Assembly: GCA_018384365.1 (NCBI GenBank) | Contig: JAHAYX010000054.1 | Coordinates: 1 to 64,000, forward strand | Origin: Clostridiaceae bacterium | GTDB lineage: Bacteria; Bacillota; Clostridia; Oscillospirales; QAMX01 | DNA length: 64,000 nt | Direction: 5' to 3' | Shown here: in pieces, positions 32,398 to 40,763 of the stretch | Numbering within the stretch: the first letter of the stretch is position 1 | How the letters are laid out: the number at the start of each line of letters is the position of its first letter | The notes under the pieces: generated by a model | What the model saw: only the letters and a program-made list of their open reading frames with translations | Told to the model about the DNA's origin: nothing | The model's database searches: none | Translations under genes and position numbers: made by a program

Positions 32398-33333
32398 TCA
32401 GATCAGACCCAGTGATTTGGTCAGTAAGACGATGAGAAAAATTGTGAAAATGGAAAATGCAGTAGTAAAAACGACCTGCTGACCCGCCAGTTCTCCGTCG
32501 GCGTCCATCTGCTGCGCCATCGTATACGAGGAAACGGCGGACGGTGCCATGAAAAGCACCATCATGGAAACCAGTTCAATTCCCCGGAAGCCGCAGAGTA
32601 CGGCGGCGGTAATGAAAATCAGCGGCATCACGATCAGCTTTCCCACGACGCCGATGGTAAGCGCGCGCAGGTTTGCACTGACCTTTGAAAATTCCATGGC
32701 GCCGCCCAGCAGGAAGAGCGCAAACGGTGTTGCGATCCCGGCCAGATCGGAGATTGCTTTTTCGACAGGCGTTGGGAAACGTATGCCAGAGACCAGAGCC
32801 AGAAGGCCCAGAAGAGAACTGATGATGAGCGGATTTTTGGCAATGCCCAGCAGGATTTTGCGGAAATTGACCTTTCCGCCCCGGAAAACCTCCAGCGCAA
32901 TGACCGAAAGTACGTTAAACATCGGCACGACGACTGCCACAAGAAGCGATGTGGTGGCCATCTCGCCGCCGCAGAGCATTTCCGCCATCGGCATACCAAA
33001 CAACACGAAATTGCTGCGCCCGATGCCCTGGATCAAAACGCCGCGCCGCCGGTTCTCCTTTTCAATCAGCGGGATGACGGCAAACAGCAGGCCGAACATG
33101 GCCAGAACGCTGATGACGGCGAACAGGAACACGCGTCCGTTGATTTCTGCCTCCAGGCTGGTGGTGTAAATGTTTTTAAACAGGAGGACTGGCAAAAACA
33201 GCTTAAACACAAGTTTGTTCATCACGGCGTGCGCTTTTTTATCATACAGTTTGATTTGCCGGGTAAAATAACCGACCGCCATCAATAAAAACAACGGAAG
33301 GACAACATTGACGGATAAAATCAGATTCTCCAA
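32398..33333 (-). CDS. AEC-family (auxin efflux carrier-like) transporter
   Basis: This 311-residue membrane protein has about ten hydrophobic segments in two halves, as in the AEC family, whose bacterial members export or import organic acids such as malate or malonate. Substrate is unknown. The start is TTG at 33333, with AGAGG about nine bases upstream; no ATG fits. It lies about 100 bases downstream of the zinc-ribbon membrane gene on the same strand, without a clear terminator between, so it may be the last gene of that operon. Confidence 0.88.
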   Translation of the reverse strand: MENLILSVNVVLPLFLLMAVGYFTRQIKLYDKKAHAVMNKLVFKLFLPVLLFKNIYTTSLEAEINGRVFLFAVISVLAMFGLLFAVIPLIEKENRRRGVLIQGIGRSNFVLFGMPMAEMLCGGEMATTSLLVAVVVPMFNVLSVIALEVFRGGKVNFRKILLGIAKNPLIISSLLGLLALVSGIRFPTPVEKAISDLAGIATPFALFLLGGAMEFSKVSANLRALTIGVVGKLIVMPLIFITAAVLCGFRGIELVSMMVLFMAPSAVSSYTMAQQMDADGELAGQQVVFTTAFSIFTIFLIVLLTKSLGLI

Positions 33334-33432
33334 GATCGACAGCCTCTTTTTCTCTCATGATTTTGCGGTAAGGAATTTGCGCGGGAACCGTGCTCATCGG
33401 ATGCGGACCGCTTTCTCCGACGGGAGCTGCGG

Positions 33433-34149
33433 TCAGAGGAAAAACTTTTGAATCAACTTTTCCTTCAGCGGTTTGTTGCGGTCGATATACAGCATTACGG
33501 CACCAAGCAGCAGGAATGTAATCAACGGATAGCTTGACCAGGCAATTGTGCTGCGCAGATGAAACGCAAAGTTGAGCAGCAGTTCAAGGGCCAGACAAAA
33601 GACGCCGGTGCAGATGACCGCTATGGCCGAAATAGCCAGGCGGGAGAGTTCCGTTCGCAGCGCTATCAGGTTGATGGCAATCACAATTGCCGCTGTGAGA
33701 ACCGTGACCGGCAGGGCAAAGGTCCAGAACCACGTGCCGCCGGTTTCCCATTCGATGTATTTCAGCAGCAGGAGCAGGGAAAGAAAGTCCAGCGAAAGAG
33801 AGAGCACGGAATTGTGCCGCGACGGCCGTGCGGAGAGCAAAAGCGGAACCGCAATGGTGACATAAAGCTGCAAAAACGCACCCACCACATAGCCGGACCA
33901 GACGATCCGGTGATTGATGCTGGCATCGCAGACAACACACAGCAAAATGGGAATCAAAAAAATCAGGGTCAGAAGGCCGACGAGCGATTGACGGCTGACC
34001 TGCTGTTGGGTCCGCACGGGATGCGGAGGAAACGGCGGCAGGACGTCCTTTTTCTTCCCGGCGCGGGGATCTATCACTTCGGTGCCGCAGAGCGGGCACT
34101 TTTTTTCGCTGTCTGCAAGCTCTACGCCGCAGTGCACACAATATGACAT
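33433..34149 (-). CDS. Zinc-ribbon multi-pass membrane protein (DUF6320-like)
   Basis: This 238-residue protein begins with a zinc ribbon (Cys4, Cys7, Cys18, Cys21) of the kind found in many Firmicute membrane proteins, then a Pro-rich linker and about six membrane helices from residue 55. It lies 17 bases after the acyltransferase gene on the same strand. The same three genes (esterase-like hydrolase, HxxxDG acyltransferase, zinc-ribbon membrane protein) occur together in other clostridia as far as I recall, which suggests a joint envelope-lipid or ester-related role, but no activity is established. Confidence 0.78.
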   Translation of the reverse strand: MSYCVHCGVELADSEKKCPLCGTEVIDPRAGKKKDVLPPFPPHPVRTQQQVSRQSLVGLLTLIFLIPILLCVVCDASINHRIVWSGYVVGAFLQLYVTIAVPLLLSARPSRHNSVLSLSLDFLSLLLLLKYIEWETGGTWFWTFALPVTVLTAAIVIAINLIALRTELSRLAISAIAVICTGVFCLALELLLNFAFHLRSTIAWSSYPLITFLLLGAVMLYIDRNKPLKEKLIQKFFL

Positions 34150-34166
34150 CCGGATATTCCTCCTTT

Positions 34167-35447
34167 TTAGCGCTGATTGCTCTCAATGGTGACGGAGAGG
34201 CCCAGACGGCGCAGCCGTGTGAAAAACTCCCGCTCCAGCTCCGGCTCTTCGATGCTGCGCGTGAAATTGATAATTAGGTGATCGCCATAGGTCAGGGCAC
34301 CGCAGTTGTTTGGACAGACCGCCTGCGCACCCAGAACAAAATCCAGCCTGTCCACATAGGACTGCATTTCCACAGGCAGCGCCGCCGCACCGAGATTAGA
34401 AAATGCAATGCACGACTTTTTTTCACCGACCATGTTATATACGAGCTTCATGGCGACATTTTTCAGGAAAAGCGGCACAATTTTCAGCGCCCACGACTTT
34501 TCCGATCGGACGTTGACGGTGATGCGCGCGCTCATTTGCTTCTGCGTCAGTTCCACGCCCATCTGGTGATGGACGGATTTCAGCACTTCCTCGAGCGTAT
34601 AGTCTCCCATTTTGGGATCAATCCCGGGCGTGACATAAAGAACGAAATTGCGCAGCGTGCTGCTGTCGAAAAACTTGCGCAGGTTCACCGGGACAAGCAC
34701 TTTCACAGGCTTTTGCTGGCGCCTGTTTGGCACGTGGCGGTTTTGAATGGCGAGGATGGACATCATCATGACGGATACCATCAGCGTTGTCAGGCTGACC
34801 TGATAGCGTTTTGCCAGCGCCAGAACCTCCTGCACATCCAGTATGCCGGTTGTGAGATTCAGATAGCCGTCCCATTCACGTGTGCCGGGCAGCAGATAGG
34901 CGGTTTCCTCCCGCCGGCTTTTGCTGACGGGACCTTCATTCTGCAGAAAACTGTCCACAAGCTCCCGTTCGTCCGGTTCCTCACTGCGGTCCAGCACACC
35001 GTCCGTATTGGCGATGGAAACGCCGTATTTTTGCGTGATGTATTCCGCAGTGAGCGTTTTTAAAAAGACCAGCCCGCCGTTTCCGTCAGTCAATGCGTGA
35101 AAAAACTCCACGGCAATCCGGTTTTCATAGTAGAGCACACGGAAGGCACAGCGCCGCAGCTCGGAAAAACTGCGGTGCGCAAGGGGATAGGACTGCTCAC
35201 GCTCGATTTTGGGCGCCTGCGCAAGCTCCTCCAGGTAGTACCAGAACATCCCACGCCGTATCCGCACGGCAATGGAGGGGAAGCGCCGGACGGTTACATC
35301 CAGCGCGGACTGCAGAACGAGCGGATCGACGGGATCACGAAGCGTTGCGGAAAGGCGGAACAGATTGTTCCAGTTGCGCCGTTTTGCCGCCGGATAAATT
35401 TTTGCAGCGTTATCCAGACGCATCCAGCGCAGTTCACGGTCTGCCAT
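34167..35447 (-). CDS. HxxxDG-type acyltransferase / condensation-like protein
   Basis: This 426-residue protein belongs to the chloramphenicol-acetyltransferase-like superfamily, which includes alcohol acetyltransferases, wax ester synthases, PapA proteins and NRPS condensation domains. The catalytic motif is His117-ALT-Asp121-Gly122 (FFHALTDGNGG), with Phe in place of the first His of the canonical HHxxxDG. Two lobes are expected, with a second hallmark near the middle (VPVNLRKFF). It overlaps the upstream hydrolase gene by 14 bases. No carrier protein or NRPS module is near, so an acyl-CoA-dependent ester-forming enzyme is the simplest reading. Confidence 0.82.
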   Translation of the reverse strand: MADRELRWMRLDNAAKIYPAAKRRNWNNLFRLSATLRDPVDPLVLQSALDVTVRRFPSIAVRIRRGMFWYYLEELAQAPKIEREQSYPLAHRSFSELRRCAFRVLYYENRIAVEFFHALTDGNGGLVFLKTLTAEYITQKYGVSIANTDGVLDRSEEPDERELVDSFLQNEGPVSKSRREETAYLLPGTREWDGYLNLTTGILDVQEVLALAKRYQVSLTTLMVSVMMMSILAIQNRHVPNRRQQKPVKVLVPVNLRKFFDSSTLRNFVLYVTPGIDPKMGDYTLEEVLKSVHHQMGVELTQKQMSARITVNVRSEKSWALKIVPLFLKNVAMKLVYNMVGEKKSCIAFSNLGAAALPVEMQSYVDRLDFVLGAQAVCPNNCGALTYGDHLIINFTRSIEEPELEREFFTRLRRLGLSVTIESNQR

Positions 35448-36333
35448 CGCCTGCCTCCTTCAAAAATTTCGAAATTTTTTCGTGGTCCTTTTTGGATTCC
35501 CGGACGCCATAAAGCACATAGCCATGCCACATTCCCGGCGTGACGACCAGCTCGCTGGGGCTGCCCGCCTCCAAAAGGCGTTTGTGCAGCTGCACGGCGT
35601 CGTCCAGCAGGATCTCATCTCCGCCTGCGAAAATGAGCGACGGGGGCATGTGGTCCAATTCGCCGAAAAGAGGGGAAAGGAAGGGATTGGTGCAGGGCTC
35701 TTCGGCTGCATAAAGCTGCGCATAATAAGCCAGACGCTCACGCGTCATGGAGGGGTCACATTCGCGGTTGGTTTCATAGGAAGCGCCGGACGCCGTGAGG
35801 TCTGTCCAGGGTGAAATGGCGATGATGCCTGCCGGAAGCGCACGTCCGGCAACTTTCAGCCGCAGCGTGAGCGCATAGCTCAGCCCGCCGCCGGCTGATT
35901 CGCCGCAGAGAAAGATCTGATGGCTCTCATAGCCGTTTTCCAGCAGATATTCATATGCCGTCATGGCGTCCTCCAAAGCGGCGGGATAGGGATACTCCGG
36001 CGCAAGGCGATAAGCCGCGCAAAAAACCTTCATGCTGTTCTTTGCGGCCAGTATGGTGCCGAATCCTTTGGCGTAGTCAATATCCCCCGCCACGTAACCG
36101 CCGCCGTGCAGATACAGAATCACACAGTCGCTTGCCTGCTGCTTCGGCGCGATCCATTCGCCGATGAAATTGCGGAAAATCTGCGGGGAATACAGGACTT
36201 TGCTTTTATGGGTGTTTGCCATCAGTTCGCCGAGCTTTGCCTGCCCCATCCGGGCGGTTTCAATCGTGCAGCCATTTACAAAAGGCTTGAAAAATGCAAG
36301 CTGCATACGCAGCAGTTTTGTCGATATCGCCAT
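35434..36333 (-). CDS. Alpha/beta hydrolase, Aes/HSL-type esterase
   Basis: This 299-residue serine esterase has the hormone-sensitive-lipase type oxyanion motif HGGG (76-79), the nucleophile Ser146 in GESAGG, Asp239 (GGDE) and His270 (MWHGYV), a full catalytic triad. No signal peptide is present. Typical substrates are short-chain acyl esters. GAAAGGAAG precedes the ATG. It heads the operon esterase - acyltransferase - zinc-ribbon membrane protein (- AEC transporter) and runs divergently from the cad operon. Confidence 0.9.
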   Translation of the reverse strand: MAISTKLLRMQLAFFKPFVNGCTIETARMGQAKLGELMANTHKSKVLYSPQIFRNFIGEWIAPKQQASDCVILYLHGGGYVAGDIDYAKGFGTILAAKNSMKVFCAAYRLAPEYPYPAALEDAMTAYEYLLENGYESHQIFLCGESAGGGLSYALTLRLKVAGRALPAGIIAISPWTDLTASGASYETNRECDPSMTRERLAYYAQLYAAEEPCTNPFLSPLFGELDHMPPSLIFAGGDEILLDDAVQLHKRLLEAGSPSELVVTPGMWHGYVLYGVRESKKDHEKISKFLKEAGDGRP

Positions 36334-36413
36334 AAAGCTTCCTTTCAGACAAGTTTGGGGGATGGCATAGGCGTTTTTTGTGAAAAAAGAACGCAGCAGG
36401 ATTACGATAATTC

Positions 36414-36422
36414 AGTATATCA
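36414..36422 (-). promoter_or_regulatory. Extended -10 promoter of the esterase operon
   Basis: On the minus strand TGATATACT gives an extended -10 (TG at 36422-36421, TATACT at 36419-36414). No good -35 is seen at 17 bp. Confidence 0.55.
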
Positions 36423-36468
36423 GATTTCCCGACTGAAAAACAGTCCGATTTTGTAAAAACACCGGAGT

Positions 36469-36541
36469 GAATTTGCAAATTGAACAGAGAATGTGACGCA
36501 GTCCGCAATTTCGTCAGTCAATTCAACGAATTTGCAAATTG
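36469..36541. repeat. Two 14-bp direct repeats with palindromic core
   Basis: GAATTTGCAAATTG occurs at 36469-36482 and 36528-36541, 59 bases apart centre to centre. The core AATTTGCAAATT is fully palindromic, as expected for a dimeric regulator binding between the divergent esterase and cad operons. Confidence 0.7.
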
Positions 36542-36544
36542 GTA

Positions 36545-36595
36545 TTGACAATTGAGCACCTGTTCAATTATAATACGATTGAAAGGTGATTCAAT
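36545..36595 (+). promoter_or_regulatory. cad operon promoter with two CadC-type operators
   Basis: TTGACA (36545-36550) and TATAAT (36569-36574) are 18 bp apart. The spacer itself is an 18-bp inverted repeat of the form ATTGA-n8-TCAAT (36551-36568), and a second copy (36578-36595) lies at the transcription start. ArsR/SmtB proteins bind such repeats and leave on metal binding. Confidence 0.8.
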
Positions 36596-36621
36596 TATTG
36601 CTGTGAAAGGAGCGTGCCGCA

Positions 36622-36978
36622 ATGGGAAAGTCGGAAGTCCTGTGTGACTGCGATGTGATTCATGACGACGTCGTGGCGGCTGTACGGCAGGGGATGCCGT
36701 CAGACGGAAAAATAACGGAGCTGGCGGAATTTTTCAAGGTCTTTGGAGACAGCACCCGCATCCGGATTCTCTGGGCGCTTGACCACGCAGAGCTGTGCGT
36801 CTGTGATATTGCGGTGCTGCTGAATATGACGAAATCCGCCATTTCCCATCAGCTGCGCGTTCTGCGCGACAGCAAGCTTGTGAAAACCCGGCGCAGCGGA
36901 AAAGTGGTGTACTATTCGCTGGCCGATCATCATGTACAGGAAATCTTTGAAAAAGCCGTGGAGCATCTTGAAGAATAG
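36622..36978 (+). CDS. cadC: CadC-type metal-sensing ArsR/SmtB repressor
   Basis: This 118-residue winged-helix repressor releases DNA when it binds Cd, Pb or Zn. Both metal sites of CadC are present: Cys8, Cys10, Cys59 and Cys61 (ELCVCD) form the alpha3N thiolate site, and Asp102, His104, His115 and Glu118 form the alpha5 site in the pattern DxHx10Hx2E. The HTH reads KSAISHQLRVLRDSKLV. GGAG lies 10 bases before the ATG. It is first in the operon cadC - HMA - cadA. Two inverted repeats over its promoter are the probable operators. Confidence 0.94.
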   Translation: MGKSEVLCDCDVIHDDVVAAVRQGMPSDGKITELAEFFKVFGDSTRIRILWALDHAELCVCDIAVLLNMTKSAISHQLRVLRDSKLVKTRRSGKVVYYSLADHHVQEIFEKAVEHLEE

Positions 36979-36995
36979 ACGGGGAGGAATGTTCG

Positions 36996-37214
36996 ATGAA
37001 AAAGACCTTCAAGCTGGAGGAACTGGATTGCGCAAACTGCGCGGCAAAAATGGAAGCAGCCATCCGGAAGCTGGACGGCGTGCAGAGCGTGACGATCAGC
37101 TTTATGACCCAAAGGTTGACGCTGGAGGCGAGCGACGCGGATTTTGATGCCATTGTGAAGCAGGCAGCCGCAATTTGTCGAAAAATCGAGCCGGATTGCC
37201 GTATTTTAGTGTGA
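36996..37214 (+). CDS. Stand-alone heavy-metal-associated (HMA) domain protein
   Basis: This 72-residue protein is a single ferredoxin-like HMA domain with the metal-binding motif CANC (Cys12 and Cys15, after Leu-Asp). HMA domains pass metal ions to P-type ATPases, in which they are usually fused at the N-terminus. Here the downstream ATPase starts directly at its membrane region, so the domain is a separate gene and may act as a soluble metallochaperone for it. GGGGAGGAATG precedes the ATG; 13 bases separate it from cadA. Confidence 0.92.
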   Translation: MKKTFKLEELDCANCAAKMEAAIRKLDGVQSVTISFMTQRLTLEASDADFDAIVKQAAAICRKIEPDCRILV

Positions 37215-37227
37215 GGAGCGCTTCGTT

Positions 37228-39096
37228 ATGAACCGGAAACAGAAACGTTCGCTGTACAGGATTCTGTTAAGCGCCGTCCTGTTGGCAGCGGCAGTGTGTA
37301 CAGTCCATTTTATAGCGCTGCCCTGGTGGGGAGAACTGCTGGTTTTTCTCGTGCCGTATCTGGTGATTGGCGCCGGCACGCTGAAGCGTGCGGCAGTGAA
37401 TATCGCGCATGGGCAGATTTTTGATGAAAACTTCCTGATGACGATTGCGACGATTGGCGCATTGTGCATCGGGGAATACCCGGAAGCCGTTTTCGTCATG
37501 CTGTTTTACCAGGTCGGCGAGCTGTTTGAAAACATTGCCGTGGGCCGCAGCCGCAAATCGATCGCAGGACTGATGGATATCCGGCCGGACTATGCAAATG
37601 TGGAGCGAAACGGCGAGGTCGAGCAGGTGGATCCCGCGGACGTACGGATCGGTGAAACAATTGTGATTAAGCCGGGCGAGCGTGTTCCGCTGGATGGAAT
37701 CGTTTTGGAAGGAGCCTCCAGCCTGAATACCACTGCGCTGACGGGCGAATCTCTGCCGCGCAATGTCGCACAGGGAGAAAGCGTGATCAGCGGCTGCATC
37801 AATCTCAACGGACTGCTGCGCGTCAGCGTCACGCATGAATACGGGGAATCCACCGTTGCAAAAATTCTGGAGCTTGTTGAAAATTCTGCGGCCAATAAGG
37901 CACGTACGGAGAATTTCATCACCCGCTTTGCCCGGATTTATACGCCTGCGGTTGTGGGCGGTGCGGTGCTGCTGGCGATTGTGCCGCCGCTTTTTGTGGG
38001 CGAATGGAGCGTGTGGCTTTATCGCGCGCTGACTTTCCTGGTGACATCCTGTCCCTGCGCGCTGGTGATCTCCGTGCCCCTGTCCTTTTTTGGCGGCATC
38101 GGCGGCGCCTCGAAACGCGGTATCCTGATTAAAGGCAGTAACTATCTGGAGGCACTGGCGGACAGCGAAATCGTGGTGTTTGACAAGACCGGTACGCTGA
38201 CGCATGGCACGTTTTACGTCACGGCAATCCATCCGAACGAGATTTCAGAGTCGGAACTGCTGGAAATTGCGGCGCTTGCCGAATGTTATTCCGATCATCC
38301 GATCTCTGTCTCTCTGAAGAACGCATACGGCAGAGAACCGGACCGTTCCCGTGTATCCGACATGACCGAGGTGGCCGGACAGGGAATCTCCGTCCTGCTG
38401 GACGGTCATCGCGTTTCCGTCGGTAATGATAAGCTGATGGATGCGATTGGCGCGGCGTGGCACGCCTGCCATAAAAACGGAACGGTGATTCACGTTGCCG
38501 TTGATGGAGAATACGCCGGCCACATCGTGATTTCGGACGAAGTGAAGCCGGAATCGGCAGAGGCCATTCACCTGCTGCGTAAAAACGGCGTGCGCCGTAC
38601 CGTGATGCTCACGGGCGACCGCCGCGCAGTCGGAGAGGAAGTGGCGCAGGAATTGGGTCTGGACGAAGTGTATACGCAGCTGCTCCCGGCTGGGAAGGTG
38701 GAAAAGGTCGAGTTGCTGCTTGCCGAAAAGAGCCGGAAGGGAAAACTGCTCTTTGTGGGCGACGGCATCAACGATGCACCGGTGCTCTCCCGTGCAGACG
38801 TTGGCGTTGCCATGGGTGTGCTGGGTTCCGATGCTGCGATCGAAGCAGCGGATGTGGTGCTGATGGACGACGATCCGCGCAAAATTGCCCTGGCCATTCA
38901 AATTTCCCGCAGAACGAAGCAAATCGTGCTGCAAAACATTGTGTTTGCACTGGGTGTGAAGCTGCTTGTTCTGATTCTGGTGGCCTTCGGTCTTGCCAAT
39001 ATGTGGGCAGCAGTGTTTGCTGATGTGGGCGTTTCTGTGATCGCGATCCTGAATGCGGTGCGGACATTAAAAACATCGGACCGGAAATCGCTTTAA
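37228..39096 (+). CDS. cadA: Cd/Zn/Pb-translocating P1B-type ATPase without HMA domain
   Basis: This 622-residue pump exports divalent soft metals with ATP. Visible elements are the membrane pairs (about 10-55 and 70-105), the actuator loop LTGESLP (171-177), the metal-binding Cys-Pro-Cys (275-277), the phosphorylated Asp319 (DKTGTLTHG), the ATP-binding HP dipeptide (DHPISVS) and the hinge GDGINDAPVL. It lacks the usual N-terminal HMA domain, which is encoded by the preceding gene. The CPC motif and CadC control support Cd/Zn/Pb rather than Cu. It ends at a strong terminator. Confidence 0.95.
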   Translation: MNRKQKRSLYRILLSAVLLAAAVCTVHFIALPWWGELLVFLVPYLVIGAGTLKRAAVNIAHGQIFDENFLMTIATIGALCIGEYPEAVFVMLFYQVGELFENIAVGRSRKSIAGLMDIRPDYANVERNGEVEQVDPADVRIGETIVIKPGERVPLDGIVLEGASSLNTTALTGESLPRNVAQGESVISGCINLNGLLRVSVTHEYGESTVAKILELVENSAANKARTENFITRFARIYTPAVVGGAVLLAIVPPLFVGEWSVWLYRALTFLVTSCPCALVISVPLSFFGGIGGASKRGILIKGSNYLEALADSEIVVFDKTGTLTHGTFYVTAIHPNEISESELLEIAALAECYSDHPISVSLKNAYGREPDRSRVSDMTEVAGQGISVLLDGHRVSVGNDKLMDAIGAAWHACHKNGTVIHVAVDGEYAGHIVISDEVKPESAEAIHLLRKNGVRRTVMLTGDRRAVGEEVAQELGLDEVYTQLLPAGKVEKVELLLAEKSRKGKLLFVGDGINDAPVLSRADVGVAMGVLGSDAAIEAADVVLMDDDPRKIALAIQISRRTKQIVLQNIVFALGVKLLVLILVAFGLANMWAAVFADVGVSVIAILNAVRTLKTSDRKSL

Positions 39097-39121
39097 CAGA
39101 TCCCTGCGGTGCTGCCACAGC

Positions 39122-39162
39122 AAAAAAGCCGTTCTTCCCGTTTTCGGGAGAACGGCTTTTTG
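39122..39162 (+). terminator. Terminator of the cad operon
   Basis: A stem AAAAAAGCCGTTCT...AGAACGGCTTTTT with inner CCCG/CGGG pairing, followed by a T run. Confidence 0.88.
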
Positions 39163-39206
39163 ACAAAACAAAACAGGACAGAAGGTGACGAATCCTCTGT
39201 CCTGTT
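39163..39206 (-). terminator. Terminator of rpsT
   Basis: An 11-bp stem (AACAGGACAGA at 39172-39182 with TCTGTCCTGTT at 39196-39206) is followed on the minus strand by TTTGTTTTG. Confidence 0.8.
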
Positions 39207-39226
39207 AGCAGTCGCTGAAAAAAGAA

Positions 39227-39496
39227 TCAGGCCGACTTCTGTGCTTTGTTTGCAGCTTTCGCGTAAGAGCTCTTGCGGCGAGCAGCGGTATTCTTGTGCA
39301 TGATGCCATCTGCGCAAGCGGAATCGACCTTGGAGGCGATTTCGTTATAAGCAGCCTGAGCGTTAGCAGGGTCCGCTTCTATCTTGGCATAAAAACTCTT
39401 TATAGCGGTTTTGAGGGACGATTTTGCCATCTTGTTCTGCAAAGCTTTCGCTGCAGTGACACGGACTCTTTTCTCAGCAGACTTAATGTTAGGCAT
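39227..39496 (-). CDS. rpsT: 30S ribosomal protein S20
   Basis: This 89-residue basic protein binds 16S rRNA early in small-subunit assembly. The N-terminus MPNIKSAEKRVR and the Lys/Ala-rich helical body are typical of S20, as is its length. AAAGGAGGTGG is a near-perfect SD sequence. It has its own strong promoter and terminator. Confidence 0.97.
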   Translation of the reverse strand: MPNIKSAEKRVRVTAAKALQNKMAKSSLKTAIKSFYAKIEADPANAQAAYNEIASKVDSACADGIMHKNTAARRKSSYAKAANKAQKSA

Positions 39497-39529
39497 ATGT
39501 CCACCTCCTTTTTTTCATCAGTAAGCAGT

Positions 39530-39558
39530 ATTATAGCACCACTTGCCGTAAAATGCAA
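39530..39558 (-). promoter_or_regulatory. Promoter of rpsT
   Basis: Minus-strand TTGCAT (39553-39558), 17-bp spacer, TATAAT (39530-39535). Confidence 0.85.
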
Positions 39559-39700
39559 GTACTTTTTTGAAAAAAGCTGAGTTTTTTGACGCGGTTTTCC
39601 GGAACGCGCGCTTTTCTTCCCGTTTGCACGCTGCCGGGTGAAAAAAGAAGCTTCCCATATGTTGGCTGCGGATGTTTTCAACAGATTTACAGAAAAAGAC

Positions 39701-39728
39701 TTGCTTTTTTTGCGGCTTGTGTTATAAT
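39701..39728 (+). promoter_or_regulatory. Promoter of the ferredoxin gene
   Basis: TTGCTT (39701-39706), 16-bp spacer, TATAAT (39723-39728). Confidence 0.75.
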
Positions 39729-39758
39729 AATCGTTGTAAATCTGTCAGGAGGTGCGGT

Positions 39759-39929
39759 ATGGCTTATAAGATTTCTGATGATTGCATTATGTGCGGTGCT
39801 TGCGAGAACGAGTGCCCCGTTTCTGCAATTTCTGCGGGCGATGACAAGTACGTGATCGACCCCGAAACCTGCGTGGAGTGCGGTGCGTGCGCTGGCGTAT
39901 GCCCGGTTGAAGCTCCGAAAGCAGAGTAA
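39759..39929 (+). CDS. 2[4Fe-4S] ferredoxin
   Basis: This 56-residue protein is a clostridial-type ferredoxin carrying two [4Fe-4S] clusters as a low-potential electron carrier. Ligands are Cys9, 12, 15, 48 and Cys38, 41, 44, 19, in the two CxxCxxCxxxCP motifs. The ATG at 39759 follows CAGGAGGTG; the upstream frame crosses the promoter. It has its own promoter, and a 9-bp inverted repeat (39947-39955 and 39985-39993) follows it. Confidence 0.96.
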   Translation: MAYKISDDCIMCGACENECPVSAISAGDDKYVIDPETCVECGACAGVCPVEAPKAE

Positions 39930-39946
39930 TTTCAATCCAGGATGAA

Positions 39947-39993
39947 CAGAGCCCTGTTTCGTGTCAGCGCGTCTGATATGAAAGAGGGCTCTG
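39947..39993 (+). terminator. Possible terminator after the ferredoxin gene
   Basis: A 9-bp perfect inverted repeat CAGAGCCCT/AGGGCTCTG is followed by ATTATTTAT rather than a clean T run, so termination is likely only partial. Confidence 0.45.
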
Positions 39994-40002
39994 CGATTAT
40001 TT

Positions 40003-40716
40003 ATGCCTGACAAGCCGCCGATAAGGAAGAATACCGCTGACCTCGGAAACGGAATTGAATATGAACAGGATGTCCTTGCCATCGGCACGGACAGCGTACT
40101 GCTGGCGGATTTTGCATTGCCTGCACATGGCCGTGTGTGCGACCTGGGCTGCGGGGCAGGCGCTGTGATGCTGATGATGGCGCTGCGCGGCGGAGACAGC
40201 ACACGCTTCGACGGTGTGGAACTGCGGCCGGGCGCGGCGGAAAAGGCGCGGCGGAATATCCTGCGCGCCGGTCTTTCGGCGCGCATGGACGTATACTGCC
40301 AGGATCTTCGTGCTATTTCGGAAACGCTTGCTCATGCCGCCTACACCAGTGTGGTTTCCAATCCGCCCTATATGCCTGTGGGCGGCAGTATCCCGCCGGA
40401 GGACAGCGAGGCGCAGATCGCCCGCACGGAGTGCTGCTGTACGCTGGAGGATCTCTGTGCCGCCGCCGCATACCTTCTGAAATACGGCGGCCGTTTTTCG
40501 GTTGTTTATCCACCGGAACGGCTTTCCGAACTGATGCGTGTGATGCGCGAACATGAAATTGAGCCAAAACGGCTGCGCCTGTTTTGCCGCCGTCCGGATA
40601 CGGGCCCTTCTCTGGTCCTGCTGGAGGGACGGCGCGGTGGCCGGGAGGGCCTGAAAATCCTGCCGTCGCTCTTTGGTGACAGCGAGGAATTTCAAAAAAT
40701 CGCCAGAACGTTTTAA
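40003..40716 (+). CDS. TrmN6/YfiC-like N6-adenine methyltransferase
   Basis: This 237-residue SAM-dependent methyltransferase has motif I DLGCGAG (47-53), an acidic residue at the end of the second strand (GVELRPG) and the catalytic NPPY (120-123) of N6-adenine or N5-glutamine methylases. The N-terminal segment GTDSVLLADF is typical of the TrmN6 group, which modifies A37 of tRNA-Val. The assignment to that tRNA is by family only. The start has no close SD sequence (GAGGG is about 14 bases away). It precedes mutL by 47 bases, a neighbourhood of DNA/RNA maintenance genes. Confidence 0.83.
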   Translation: MPDKPPIRKNTADLGNGIEYEQDVLAIGTDSVLLADFALPAHGRVCDLGCGAGAVMLMMALRGGDSTRFDGVELRPGAAEKARRNILRAGLSARMDVYCQDLRAISETLAHAAYTSVVSNPPYMPVGGSIPPEDSEAQIARTECCCTLEDLCAAAAYLLKYGGRFSVVYPPERLSELMRVMREHEIEPKRLRLFCRRPDTGPSLVLLEGRRGGREGLKILPSLFGDSEEFQKIARTF

Positions 40717-40763
40717 CCGGCCGGATGGTATCCCATCAGCCGGCCTCTCTGATTGGGTGAAAC

